From Apteryx mantelli (Eukaryota > Chordata > Aves > Apterygiformes > Apterygidae), in the NCBI RefSeq assembly GCF_036417845.1, contig NC_090012.1:1240001-1304000 (forward strand): 64,000 bases of DNA, given 5' to 3'. This document shows positions 33,352 through 45,230 of the stretch, one piece after another. A program made the translations under genes and the position numbers. The stretch's first letter is position 1. Every line of letters begins with the position of its first letter. Under the pieces are notes generated by a model. It was not told the DNA's origin. It did not search any database and worked only from the letters and a program-made list of their open reading frames with translations.

Positions 33352-33406
33352 ATGGTGAGCGCGGGGTCGACCCGACCGGGCCGGGCCGGGCCGGGCCGGG
33401 CCGGGC
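33324..33406 (+). repeat. CCDC9: Inverted GGCCC/GGGCC pentamer arrays around CCDC9 start
   Basis: Tandem CCCGG units before the ATG (33324-33350) face tandem CCGGG units after the donor (33376-33406). The arms are reverse complements and enclose the start codon and GT donor in a loop of about 25 bases. Confidence 0.8.
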
Positions 33407-36400
33407 AGGGCCGGCTGGGGGGGGGGGGGGGGTCTCGGTCCAGCGCCGGGGCGGTGTTTGGGGGTCTCGGGCGGAGGCCGGGCCCGGCCTGGGGGCCCCC
33501 GGGCCGCGCTTGGGGGTCTCGGCGTGGGGCCGATTTGGGGCCCGGCCCGGGGGTTCCTGCGGGGCGGGTCTGGGCCGGGGGCCCTCGCTCAGCCCGCCGC
33601 CCTCGCCGCAGTCGGCCACGCTGGACCTGAAGTCGAAGGAGGAGAAGGACGCGGAGCTGGACAAGCGCATCGAGGCGCTGCGCAAGAAGAACGAGGCCCT
33701 CATCAAGCGCTACCAGGTGCGGGGGGGCCTGGCCCGAGCGCCTGGCAGGTCCCAGCCCAGGCCCTGCGCCCGCGGCGCGCGCTCCTCCGCCACCCCGCGT
33801 CGGGGCCGTGTGTGCCCCTCTGACGTCCTACCTGCGCAGAGGCAGAGCGGGTTAAGGCACTTACAGCCCCTAATCCCCTGCTGTGGCTTAGCGCTGGGCT
33901 TCTTACGTGGTGTGGGATTGCAGGGGGGCAGCCTGGCAGGGGGGTGGTTCCTGTTCCTCATCTCCCCTAAACCCTGGGGAAGGCAATGGCTCAGGAATCG
34001 ATGGGCCGAGAGGCTGTGTCTGGTCTCATCCATCTTGTCGAGAGACTTGTAGGGCAGAGACTCCCTGCAGGGACCAGGAACTCCCTCCTTGTGGGGGAGT
34101 TGTCCTGGGTGAACTCGGGACTCTGCCCATTGCCCAAATGCATGGGGAGGACCAAGGTGGTGGAGGAGGCCTGGGCAGGCCCGCGAGGGTCCCTGGAGGA
34201 GGTGGATGTCTGTCCCAGCCGGGGCCCCGCTCATGCATGTGTCCTCCCTGCAGGAGATCGAGGAGGACCGGAAGAAAGCAGAGCAGGAGGGCATCGCGGT
34301 GACCGCTCTACGCCGGGTGCGACCTGCTGAGGGCGAGCCTGAGCGGAAATGGGTGGACAAGGATCTCTCCATCACTGTCCAGGTCATGCTCTCCCCTGGG
34401 GTGAGTGGGGGGGGTCGGGGCAGGGGGAGACAGTCCGTGGGGCAGGGCATGCCACGGGCTGGGGGAGTCGGGAGAAGGGCAGGCATGAGTGGGGCAGCTG
34501 TCACTGAACCTGGCACCTTGCCCTTCTCTCCCCCAGGAGAAGCGTGTTGTCAGCGACAGGAAGTCTCCCAGCGCCCCCAAGTCTGGCCGCAGCGGCGCTC
34601 CCCGGGGCTCGGGGCGTGCAGGCCTGCGTCCCTCCAGCCGGTCCCCGCGGGCGGAGCCCCCCGGTGACCCTGCCTGGGAAGGGGCCGGGGGGGACCGCGT
34701 GTCCCTGGCAGAGCGCAGCGGACGTGGTCGCCGGTCGCGGGGCCGGGGGGCAGCCAGTCTTGCGACGGGGGGAGACACCGGCCCCGACAGGAAGTCCAAG
34801 GTGGGTGTCGGAGGTGGCGTGGTGCATGCGGGTTCACCGCGGGTCACGAGGGAAGCCGATGGTGCAGGGTGTCTTCCCTGCTAAAAGCTCCATGTTCAAG
34901 GCCTGGGCAGGGAGTGGTGTGGGGTGTTGTGTGTTCTGGGAGGAACTGGTTTTTCCTGGTTTTGCTCTCATCATCCCGCCTTCACCAGGAGTGGGAAGAG
35001 CGGAGGCGCCAGAACATCGAGAAGATGAACGAGGAGATGGAGAAGATCGCGGAGTACGAGCGAAACCAGCGGGTGAGCCAGGGAGGGCGCTGCCAGGGCA
35101 GGAGGCCGACAGCGTGCGTGGGGAGATGCCCCTCGCCTGGCTTTGGAGAGACGAGGTGACAGCATCCCCTTCTCCCCCTCGCTCAGGACGGGCTGCATGA
35201 GAAGAACCCGGTGCGCAACTTCCTGGACGACCCGCGGCGCAGCGGCCCCTTCCAGGATGCTGACCGCAAGGAGGGGAGCAGGCGGCACATCCGCAACTGG
35301 GGAGGGGCGGACTTCGACAAGGTCAAGACAGGCATGGAGCGCGAGAAGGCCTGGCAGGGCCCTGTACGTACCTCGTGGGGAGAGGGCAAGGCGCTGCCCT
35401 GGACAGGGCTTTTGTGGTGGAAAAGAGGAGTCTTGAGCTGTGAAGAGCTGCAGCTTTGGGGGAAGCTAGGGAAGTTTATGAGTCCCTCAAGTGGCTGCTT
35501 CTTGCTCCCTATAGACATTGGTGGTCCTGGGGTGGGTGTCAGACATGGCTGGAGGCGCTGGGGCAGGATTTGGCCTCGGGGGGGTTTCTGGCTCCTGGCG
35601 TGTTGACCTGTGTCTTCCCCCAGGGCCGCCGGTCTGGCCCGAAGGCTGGGGGGACACTGGACATGACGCTGTCCATGACGGGCCGCGAGCGAGCGGAGTA
35701 CGTGCGCTGGAAGAAGGAGCGGGAGCAGATAGACCAGGAGCGCCTGGCGCGTCACCGCAAACCCACGGGCCAGTGGCGCCGGGAATGGGATGCTGAGAAA
35801 ACGGACACGATGTACGTGGAGAAGGGGGACTGCCCCCATTACAGGGGCATGGATCGGGGGCGGCTCCCGTGGGCTGAGCTGGGGGAAGAGGCCGGTTTGG
35901 GCTGAGCTCAGACCCCTTGGGAGATGTGGTGTTCTTTGTCTCACGCATCTCCGCCTGTCTCAGGTTCAAGGAGGGCTCTGCGGCAGCACCAGGCCTGGAA
36001 GAGGGCAGCAGACAGGGTGAGTTTGTAGCTTCCCGTGGGACCTGGGGGGAGACAGGGTAGGACAAGAGCGTGTGTTGGGCAGCTGAGCAGGGCAAGGTGC
36101 CAGCCTGACACGAGGCCTTGAGCGGTGCTCCAGCAAGTCTCCCCTCCTGTCGCAGATGAGAAGAAGCGCCCGCCTAAGCCACCTACCTTCGGGGAGTTCC
36201 TGTCCCCGCATCGCACAGAGCGGAGAAGAAAGGGACGGGGCCGCGGATGGAGCCAGGGAGCGGGGGCCAAGCCTTACAGGTTGGGGGGCCTGGGGTGCTC
36301 TCTGGCAAGCTGGGGCTCTCGGCGGGTGGGGGCCACGGTGGAGCTTTCACACTGATGCTTTTCCTCCTCTCCAGCATGCACGACAACCGCTGGGAGGAGA

Positions 36401-37547
36401 AGGAGCCACTGGCAGCAGAAGCGAGAGTTGAAGGCCTGGGGCAGAAGGTAAAACACTCTGGAGCGGAACCCGTGGGGGTCCGGCAACAGGCCATGTCCAG
36501 CAGTGCATCACCCTTCTCTGCCTCAAATGGTCCTTGCTCTGCGTTGGCAGGTGGATGAACTGGCAAGCGCAGCCTTCCCTGAGCCGCAGTCCTCCGTGAA
36601 CCCTGAGGAAGATGAAGACCAGTGGGAGGATGTCAGTGAGGAAGAAGAAGAGGAGGAAGACAGCCCTGGGTCATCGGGCGAGGATGAAGCACCCCCCAGC
36701 ACATCCCCCAAAGCCCAGCGTCCCCCGAAGGCTGGGCAGGCTGCAGCTCCCAGGCTGCACATGCCCCCTGTGGCGCCCAGCACCGGCGGGGGGCCGAGCA
36801 AGCCCCTGAGCCCCTTCTCCCCCGTGGAGGGCCACCAGCCCGTCTCGGACTGGGCCGAGGAGATGGACCTGGCCTCTCCCCGCAGCAGCCTGGGGGACAG
36901 CCCCTTGCCAGGCCCCCCCGCCGCCCCGGACCAGTCGAGAGGGGCGTCTGGAGAGACCGCAGGTGAGGGGGGCAGGAGATGAGGTGGGATGGGTCCCCCT
37001 CCTCTGCAGATTAGGGTGTGCGGCCCTGACCTGGGCTCGGCCCTGGGTTGACAGCACGGGGAAAGGGGCCGAGTGGAGCCCTCTTCATGCCTGACCGTGG
37101 TCTCTCCCCCAGGACTGAGCCCCGCGGAGCTGGCTGAGGCCTCCCAGGGGGGGCAGAGCCCTGTGGAGCCCCTGCAGCAGGAGGAAGCAAGGCCAGCCAC
37201 AGAGCAGGAGGCCTCGGGAGATTTGGAGAAGCTGGAAGAGGCGGCAGGGAGCCCCTCAGCTGCCCCAGAGGATGAGACACAAGGTGGCGAGGGGAGCAGG
37301 GAGTTCTGCAGGGGTGAGGGAGCCTCCCCGCTTTGGGTGCTGGCCCGATTGTGGGGTCCAGTGCCTGGGGAGGGCTCCTGCGAGCCTGCTGCCTGGCCAG
37401 GAGTTCAGTCCCCTCCCTGCTCTCTCCCCAGGACCCCAGGCTTTGCCCCACGAGCCAGACACAGAGGCTGCTCCTGGCACGGTGGAAATCACAGACTTTG
37501 AGCGGGTGCGTTTCCGTAAGAACTCGCCCTCTCCAGCCGGCCGCTAA
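33352..37547 (+). CDS. CCDC9: CCDC9, coiled-coil domain-containing protein 9
   Basis: CCDC9 is an RNA-binding protein associated with the exon junction complex. Thirteen coding exons join in frame: 33352-33354 (ATG only), 33612-33716, 34254-34400, 34537-34800, 34989-35072, 35187-35363, 35624-35811, 35964-36016, 36156-36279, 36375-36447, 36551-36962, 37113-37283 and 37432-37547, giving 638 aa. The coiled-coil N-terminus (ATLDLKSKEEKDAELDKRIE) is nearly identical to human. RRQNIEKMNEEMEKIAEYER, RKPTGQWRREWDAEKTD and PPKPPTFGEFL are also strongly conserved. A Glu-rich tract and SDWAEEMDLASP follow. The protein extends about 100 residues beyond the human end I recall. A weak donor at 34383 would drop six residues (VMLSPG) and may be used. 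Confidence 0.93.
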
Positions 37548-39440
37548 TGGGACTGACTCCTGCACCCTCTGGGCTTCGTGCTCTGTCTTGTCTGTCTGTC
37601 CTTCCCACTTCTGGGTGGTGCTTGCCGGCTCTGATGCTCATGCTGCAGACTGACTCACCTGCCTCCTGTGCTCCTGCGGGCCTGCAATCACCCTGGAGCT
37701 GCAGTGCTTGCTGCCGGGATCTCTGTGCAATGGGAACAGGCTGCATGGAGTCTGCTGGGGCTCTGAGCTCTTCCCCTCCCCTCTCCAGCCCCCGCAGTGG
37801 GGTCAGGACCTGGCTCTCTCGAATCCCAGGAGCTTCCCGTGCTCTCAGCCAGGCCATCCCCAGATGGCAGGGGCTGTCGGGGACTTGGGGTGCAAGTGCT
37901 GGCTCTACTGTGCTAGCCAGGAGCCTGCTTTGGTGGGGAAACTGCAGCCCCTGTGGGCAGGGGGATCCGGGCAGTCTGAGGCACTTAACCATGTCTGTAA
38001 GTCTGTCTGTCCTGTATTAAACTCTTCCCTCCCAAAACAGCCCAGGGACTGGTCTCTCCCTGTAGCTTGTAGCCAAGGGTGGGAGATGGCGTGCTGTGGG
38101 CCCCAGGTAACTGCCCCAGGTGGGAATGGTGGGGGCAGCAGCTGGGGACAAGGGGACGAACGCTTCCTGGACCGCCCCTGCCTTGGGGTTGTGATGCTGC
38201 CCTGTCTCGTGGCTTCACCCCAGGTTGGCCTGTCCTGCTGGCTGCCCTGCTGCTTCCTGCCAGAGCCTGGGGCAGGAGCAGGCCCCGAGCACAGAGTCCT
38301 CCTGCAGGGAGCAGAGCTGAGTGTGGGGCACCCATGCTGGGGCTGCGCTGCCTCTGGCTGGGGCAGTGGGGGGGTGCCACGGGCCAGCTGGGGAAGGGGC
38401 TGCGGGAGGAACTGGAGGCTGTTTCTGGACATGTACGTTCCCTTGTGTTTGTCTGGTGCCAAGTGCCCCTCCTCTGCCTGATGCTGGTGTTTCCTGTGGG
38501 TCTGGAAGGAGGGTGGGGAACAGCCCTGAGCAGGGTCTGGCCTCCCCTGGGCTTCTCTGCTGTGGGTGCCTCTGCCGACATGGCTCTGTGCGGGCAGAGC
38601 ACAGCTGGGGATGTGCTCGGGGTTGCTTCTCTCCTGCTCGCTGCAGGCACCCAGCCTTGCGTGCGTGGTTCCTGGGCTGGCGTGTCCTGGGAGCCGACTT
38701 CACTGTGCCTTCTCTCTCTCCTTTGACAGGATGGCAAAGCGCCCTGACGTGCCGGAGCGGCCCTCTGTTACCCGGGTTGCTCCCACTGTGACTCCTACAG
38801 CTTTCTAGAGACTGTGAGCCGGGGCAGCTCCTCCACTGCTGGCAGGAAACATATCTGGGGAATAACCCACCTGCACCGTGCTGGGGTTGGACTTCCCTTA
38901 CCTGTGGGGGAGGGTGGGTGGTCCCTGGATCTGTTCTGCACCCAAGGGGGAGGTGTGTCAAACCCAGCACTGGGTGCTGAGGCATGTGCAGGAGCACCCG
39001 CGTCTGCCCCGTGAAAGGGAGCGCTGGTAGTACTAACGTAGCGGAGAGGTGGCCGCATGTGCCAGGTCTGTGCCCGGGCACGAGCGGAGGGTGTGCAGAG
39101 GCTCCTGGGCTGGGGGCTCCACTCACAGCCCCTCTGGTGACGACCCCGCTCTGCAGCTGCCCCCTTCCTGCTGCAGAGGCCCCAGGCGCTGCTGCTTCAG
39201 CCCTGGGTAAGAGCCCTGGCTGCCCAGGGACAGGCCCTGGAGGGCACGGAGGAGTCCTTTGCCCCTTTCCCATGCCCTTGGCGGTCCCCTTCCTCCCCTC
39301 TCACCTGGGTGCAGAAGGTCTGGAGCCCAGGCACCTCCTGTGCCTGGCAACTCCAGCTGGAGCCGAGCAGGGGGCTGGTCCCGCGGTGGCCGCCTCACCC
39401 CACGTCAGCGACATCTGGGTCTTTATAAAATAAACCTCCG
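37548..39440 (+). other. CCDC9: CCDC9 3'UTR and spacer before INAFM1
   Basis: ATTAAA at 38016-38021 would give a 3'UTR of about 490 bases. A perfect AATAAA at 39429-39434 could end a longer CCDC9 3'UTR or another transcript. A short ORF (25 codons, 38731-38808) begins right after an acceptor-like CTTTGACAG; it shows no recognisable domain. Nothing else coding is seen. Confidence 0.45.
38016..38021 (+). terminator. CCDC9: Probable CCDC9 poly(A) signal (ATTAAA)
   Basis: This variant hexamer is the first poly(A)-like signal after the CCDC9 stop codon. A distal AATAAA at 39429-39434 is an alternative. Confidence 0.5.
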
Positions 39441-39551
39441 AAACACCTCTACACCTGGCCACTTGCTGCTGGGGGGTCCCTTCTCCTGGAGCGCACAGCT
39501 GGATGGGGGGAGTCCCCTCTCCCAGTGCCCCTGGCCGGAGGGTCCTGGTAA

Positions 39552-39941
<390 letters not shown>

Positions 39942-41463
39942 GGGCCCGGGGGACATGGCCCCGCGCTCCGGGGAATCGGGCTCTCCGGGGCGGCCGGCAG
40001 GGCTGCAGCCTCCGCAGGGACGGGGCTGGGGACAGAGGAATCCTGTGGGGAGCTGGGCGCTGCTTCTGGGATGCAGTTCCCAGCCTGCGAGGGTGCTGTG
40101 AAGGGGGTTGGAAGAAACCTGTCCTGTTCAGGGGTTCCCGGCAGTGGCCGGAGGGGCTCTGGAAGAGGTTTGGGGGTGAAAGGAGGAGGGTAGGAGTGCC
40201 TGGGTAAGACGCAGCCCTGCCTGTCTGGGAGCCTTGCTGGGAGCAGGGGGGCTCTCACTTAAGTGCTGCAGGACCTTGTGGCTTCCCCTGCACCAGCAGG
40301 ATAGGGCTGGGTGCATCCTGCTGCTGTGGGGACGCGGAGGGGTTTGGGCAGCCGAGCAGTCTGCAGGTCCCAGCCGAGAGGGAAGGAGAACGTGCCTGGA
40401 TCTGGGGCGAAGCAGCAGCCAAGGGCGGCTCTGAGCCAAGATGTGCTGGGAGACGTCCTCTTCTCCAAACATACGTGACTCGGAGTGAGACCTCCCCAGC
40501 CCTCCTCCTTGGACACTAACGGTATTTCCATGTGCTGGAATTCGTCCTGGACTGAGGAACCAAACAAGACCAGGAGCTCTACAGCCTTTTCCCAGCCATT
40601 CCGGCCCCAGGTACTGCGCTCGCTCTCCCCAGACCCCCCCGGCCTGGCGTTGTTGTGGGTTTGTGCTGAGGAGGGCGGTCAGCTGCCTGTGATGGAGCTC
40701 TGGCGTGACACCCACTGACAGCAGAGGGTGCTCGGAGACCTCGGCTCCTGCTGCCCTGTGAGGACCAAAGCAGACAGCAGCCGGACAGGGCCAACCCAGG
40801 CGTGGTGGCACTGATGTCCCCCAGGGCATGGTGGTGGTGGTAGGGAAAGGGCTGGTGGGGGATAGGAGGGATGCTGCCCCCTCACTGTGGGGCTGAGGTG
40901 GGCTTTGCCATGCAAAGCCCTGGGGTGCTCTGGTCGGCCCCCACGTCCTCTCTGGTGAGGCTTGTGCCTGGAGCCTTCCTGGGCCCAGCTGTGGCAGTGG
41001 GGAATAGCCTCCAAGCTTGAACAAGCCTGTTACGACTCAAGCAAGGTGCTGTTCTGGGGCTCATGTCTTCTCCTTGTTTTCTAGCCCTGACCCTTTGCTT
41101 CTGTGGGCGCCTTGTTGCCAGCTCTGAGATGAAGGGGTTTGTGTACGAAGATCCCCCCCATTGCAGCAGGAGATGGAGCTTTCTGCTAGCCAGGATGCCC
41201 CCCACAGCTGCTCGCCCCAGCACAGCGCAGCTGTTCTGCACCACCATGTTTCATGCCTGCTTTGCACACATAAAAGCCCGACAACAGCGCAAGTGAAGGA
41301 CAGGAGGTCCCTGATGCGGGAACCAAGCAGCACAGGACCGAGCCCAGATCATCTTGGTCCCGCTGCAGATGCCCTGTTCTGCGAACAATGTCCTTCCTTT
41401 ATGTGGACAACCCAGCTTCTCCTAGCTGATGAAACTGTTAATCTTTCTGAAGATGCACACGCT
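39942..41463. other. Spacer between INAFM1 and C5AR1 promoter
   Basis: The start is presumably INAFM1 3'UTR, though no canonical AATAAA was found. No other gene or repeat is supported. Confidence 0.5.
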
Positions 41464-41573
41464 GCTTCCTGTCCATTGCTGTATAAAACCCCAGTGCTGA
41501 CTCAGTCCGTCCTTCCCCACACACCAGGACTGTTGGCAGGGCAGACGCAGCCTGCGAGGACTCTCTGTGCCAG
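41464..41573 (+). promoter_or_regulatory. C5AR1: C5AR1 TATA promoter and untranslated exon 1
   Basis: A PU.1/ETS-like CTTCCT site (41465-41470) precedes a TATA box (TATAAAA, 41482-41488). An AP-1 site TGACTCA at 41498-41504 overlaps a MAF-type TGCTGACTCAG. Transcription should start near 41512, and a strong donor CCAG|GTGAGC ends the exon at 41573. The matching acceptor is at 43382. The arrangement suits a myeloid gene. Human C5AR1 also has a short first exon. Confidence 0.6.
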
Positions 41574-43400
41574 GTGAGCAGCTGCTAAATCAGCCGCACG
41601 GGTTCCTGGCAGGATTCCTCTCGCTGCTCAGTTGGGTTGGGTGGTCCCATGTTTTTTTTCTGTGTGAGATGCTCTCCCTTCAATATTTAGAGATATCTTC
41701 ATAGGCGGAGCAGGGATTTCTTTAGCATCTGCTTGGATGTGTTCTTGTGTGCTGTGGGGATGGCCCTGGCCACCACTAAATGACTTCTGACCTTAGGTGA
41801 GGTTTGTCCACCTGATTGTGAGAGACACCAGCTTTAACAGCCCCCTTTTCCCCTTGCCTCCAGCTCCTAGGCTCAGCCTTGGCCAGTTGGGATCTACCCT
41901 CTCATGCCACTTGTTTTCCAGACAGGGGAAAGGGCTGTCACAGCAATACCCAGCGCTTATGATTTGGTGTGCACAGTGTCCAGTACCATGCAGAGTGGCA
42001 TGCCCGCTTCCTCTGATAGCCAGGCTGGCTGTAAGTGGTTGCAACCAACAGCAAACCCTTGCAGAAACGTTGTCTGAGCCTGTGTGGGCAGAAGGGTCCT
42101 CAGTGCCTTCCACTGTAGCAGTGTCTTTTGCTGCAGTCTGAGGTGAGGGCATTAAGTGAGGTTGCTGTAGCCCCTCTTTAACTGCAGACTGATACTTAGA
42201 GGCACTTTAAGCCTAGGACTGGTCTCTGCCCCTCTTCCTTGCCATGGGTGCACAGACGTCACTCAGCAGGCAATAGGACAATCCTAGACCTTCCCCATGC
42301 TGGCCTCTCCTGCTGCTTCAGGTTCTGTTTTCCCCTGCGCTGTGGACACTTAGGGTGATGTTTTTGGCAGTGAGAAGTTCCACTGCTGTCTCTGGGCAGA
42401 ACTGGGTCCAGCTCCTTCCTGCCCTCTCCTTTTGATATGTCGCAGCTTGGCTCTGGGTCCCCAGGGAGCTGGCACACCCATCCTCTCTCTCTCTAGCCCT
42501 TTGCACTTGTGACTCCCAGTGCAAGGGAAATCTTGTGTGTTTGCAGAGCTTTTTTCTTCCTTTTGAAGCAGAGTGCTCTGTGGTCACAGCCCTAAGTGTC
42601 TTCTGCCTCCACAGAAAAGTGTTAATTCTTCCCATTCCCTCTCCTGAGGGAGGGATGCTTGAGTGGCTCCAACCCATCTCCAGCTCATAGGAGGCAACAG
42701 CAGAGGCCCAGGGCTGGGTAGTGCAGACTGCACCTTCCTCGCTGCAATTCGGTTCCCTACTCCCCTTACAAAGAGCGTGGGGTCAGTCTGCCCGTGCCCG
42801 GGGCTTGGAATGAGAATGAGAGCAAATCCCCAGTGTCATCGTGCTCAGCAGGACCCAACAGCACCCAGGAAAGCTGCCCCGGCAGAGCTGCAGCTTCCCA
42901 GTGTTTCCCCATCTGAGTTATTGCAAAATGCAATGAAGAACAAATCAAGAAAGCTGGGGAAGTTGGTATTTCCTTGGTGATCGGGGAGGGGAATAATGAT
43001 ACAAGAATAAGTGCTTTTTCCACCCTGTTTCCCAGGGAGGAGCAAGAGCTGCAGGAGGACAGAAACCCAGCATTTCAGGGCTCTTATGCCACACACTCTT
43101 GTTGTGGAGCTCCTGGCAGAACATCATATAGGCCAGTGTAGATTATTCTCTGTCACAGCTTCATTCTGAAAAAGAAGAGTTGCTTGTTTGATGCCTGTTC
43201 TGATTAGGACAGCAGCTGGGCCCTGCCCAGCACTGAGCATGTCATGATGCTGCTACCCCCTGTCCCAGGCTACTTGGCATGTCCAGTCTCCGTGCTGAGG
43301 GTATTGGATATGCTGCTCAGGGTGGAAAGGTCCATTTGTTTGGAGAATGAGATGATGATTTCTAACTGAGTTTGGTTTCCAGGTTGGGAGCTGTTGGAGT

Positions 43401-44453
43401 ATGGACTTCCCAACATACAATTATACCTCCAATTATTCTGACCTTGATGACTATTACATGTTTGGACTCGATAACTATGAAATCCCTCACAGCTACCGGG
43501 CAATACTGGTGCTGTACGCCATCATCTTCCTCCTGGGTGTGCTGGGCAATGGGGCTGTCATCTGGGTGACCGGCTTTGAGATGAGGCGCACAGTGAATGG
43601 TGTCTGGTTCCTCAACCTCTCCGTGGCCGACCTGCTCTGCTGCCTGGCCCTGCCCTTCCTGGCCCTGCCGCTGGCCCACGACCACCGCTGGCCGCTGGGC
43701 CACTTTGCCTGCAAGCTGCTGCCCTCCCTCACCATCCTCAACATGTTTGCCAGCGTCCTGCTGCTGACGGCCATCAGTGGGGACCGCTGTGCCCTGGTGA
43801 TGCAGCCGGTGTGGTGCCAGAACCACCGGACACTGGGGCTGGCGCAGGGGGTCTGCACGGCCGCCTGGGGCCTGGCGGCGCTCCTCACCATCCCCTCCTT
43901 CGTCTTCCGGACGACGCGCCGCGACGTCTTCTCTGACAAGGAGACCTGCGTGCTGGACTATGTGTCTGTTGGGCGTCACCAGCGCTTCACTGAGGTCTTC
44001 ACGGCTGTCTTACGTTTCCTCTGTGGCTTCTTGGTGCCCTTTGTGGTGATCACGGCTTGCTACAGCCTGCTGCTGGCCCGTGTCCGCAGCAAGCGCTTTG
44101 CCCGCTCTCAGAAAGCCATCAAGCTCATCCTCGTAGTGATCGTCAGCTTCTTCGTGTGTTGGCTGCCTTACCATGTTGTGGGGCTGATCCTGGCCTCTAC
44201 CCTTCCGCACACGAGCTTGTTCAAGGGTGCCTTGGAAGCAGACCCTTATGTCGCTGGCATAGCGTACATCAACAGCTGCCTCAACCCCATTATCTATGTC
44301 ATCGTGGGCCAGGACTTCAAGGACAAGTTCCGGCGCTCCTGGAGAGCTGTGCTGCGCAGCGTGCTGAGTGAGGACTCCCCCAGCACCATGGGGGACAGCA
44401 GGGTGAAGACCAAGTCCACAGTGGACGACCAGAGCGTCAGCACCAACGTGTGA
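43401..44453 (+). CDS. C5AR1: C5AR1, C5a anaphylatoxin receptor 1
   Basis: Class A GPCR for complement C5a on myeloid cells, signalling through Gi. It is 350 aa, the same length as human, in one exon (acceptor about 43382). The N-terminus is acidic and Tyr-rich (SDLDDYYMF), offering tyrosine-sulfation sites for C5a, with NYT and NYS glycosylation sites. TM3 ends in DRC (human DRF). The conserved disulfide pair is in HFACKLL and DKETCVLDY. TM6 has CWLPYH and TM7 has NPIIY. The tail is rich in Ser/Thr for arrestin control. Its first two thirds share very high nucleotide identity with C5AR2 downstream. Confidence 0.96.
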   Translation: MDFPTYNYTSNYSDLDDYYMFGLDNYEIPHSYRAILVLYAIIFLLGVLGNGAVIWVTGFEMRRTVNGVWFLNLSVADLLCCLALPFLALPLAHDHRWPLGHFACKLLPSLTILNMFASVLLLTAISGDRCALVMQPVWCQNHRTLGLAQGVCTAAWGLAALLTIPSFVFRTTRRDVFSDKETCVLDYVSVGRHQRFTEVFTAVLRFLCGFLVPFVVITACYSLLLARVRSKRFARSQKAIKLILVVIVSFFVCWLPYHVVGLILASTLPHTSLFKGALEADPYVAGIAYINSCLNPIIYVIVGQDFKDKFRRSWRAVLRSVLSEDSPSTMGDSRVKTKSTVDDQSVSTNV

Positions 44454-45230
44454 CTGGGCATGGCTCCCGTTGAGATGTCTCCAGGGTACTGGCTGGGAAT
44501 AGCTCCAGGGGAGCGTTGCCTCCTGCCCTCCTGAACCCATTTTGTTTGGGGATGTAACCCTCTCCTGGGGGTCTGGGTGGCTACTGCAGAGAGAAGATGC
44601 ATCTTTCGCCCCCCCTCTCCCCCTTCCCTGCTGGAAACTGGCTACTTTGCTTGCGGGTTGGGGAAGCTGGAGCAACTCGCATGCTGTCAAATGTGTGTAT
44701 CCACATACCCAGCTCCTCTCTGCCTAGGGGCCCCTTCATGGCTTTCTCTGTGGTTGCAACCCGCCCAATGGTAAAAAGACTCCTTAGAGTGGACTTTTTT
44801 CTTGCAGGCTCCTGCAATATCCCCTTCTCCTATTTCTCCTCCAGGCCAAACTTTGACCCCGTCCCCTGTCTCCAGGTCCCTGCACTCTGTGCCCTGCGCT
44901 GGGGCCCCTCTCAGCCCCGTAAGGGCTGTGCTGCCTGGCAAACCCTGCTGACCCACATCCCTGCAGGCAGGCCTGGGCTTATGGTCAGGGAGGCCAGAGA
45001 TGAGCTCCGTGTGGTGAACTTGCCTTGAGCCCTCCAGCACTCCTGGGCCTCGGGAGTCTGCCTTCCTGCAGACTTAAGTCCTCCCCGGTACGCGGGGGCT
45101 TGGCATGTCCCCTGCCCATCCCAGCAGAAGGGGCCTGCTGCTCCTCGCCCCAGCTGATCTGCCTGGCTCAGCCCTGCTTCGTTACTGTAAATGCGTCCAA
45201 CTTTGCAAATAAATATTGAACCTGCTGTGG
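44454..45230 (+). other. C5AR1: C5AR1 3'UTR
   Basis: Runs from the stop codon to AATAAA at 45208-45213, followed by a T/G-rich region. No other coding potential is seen. Confidence 0.7.
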
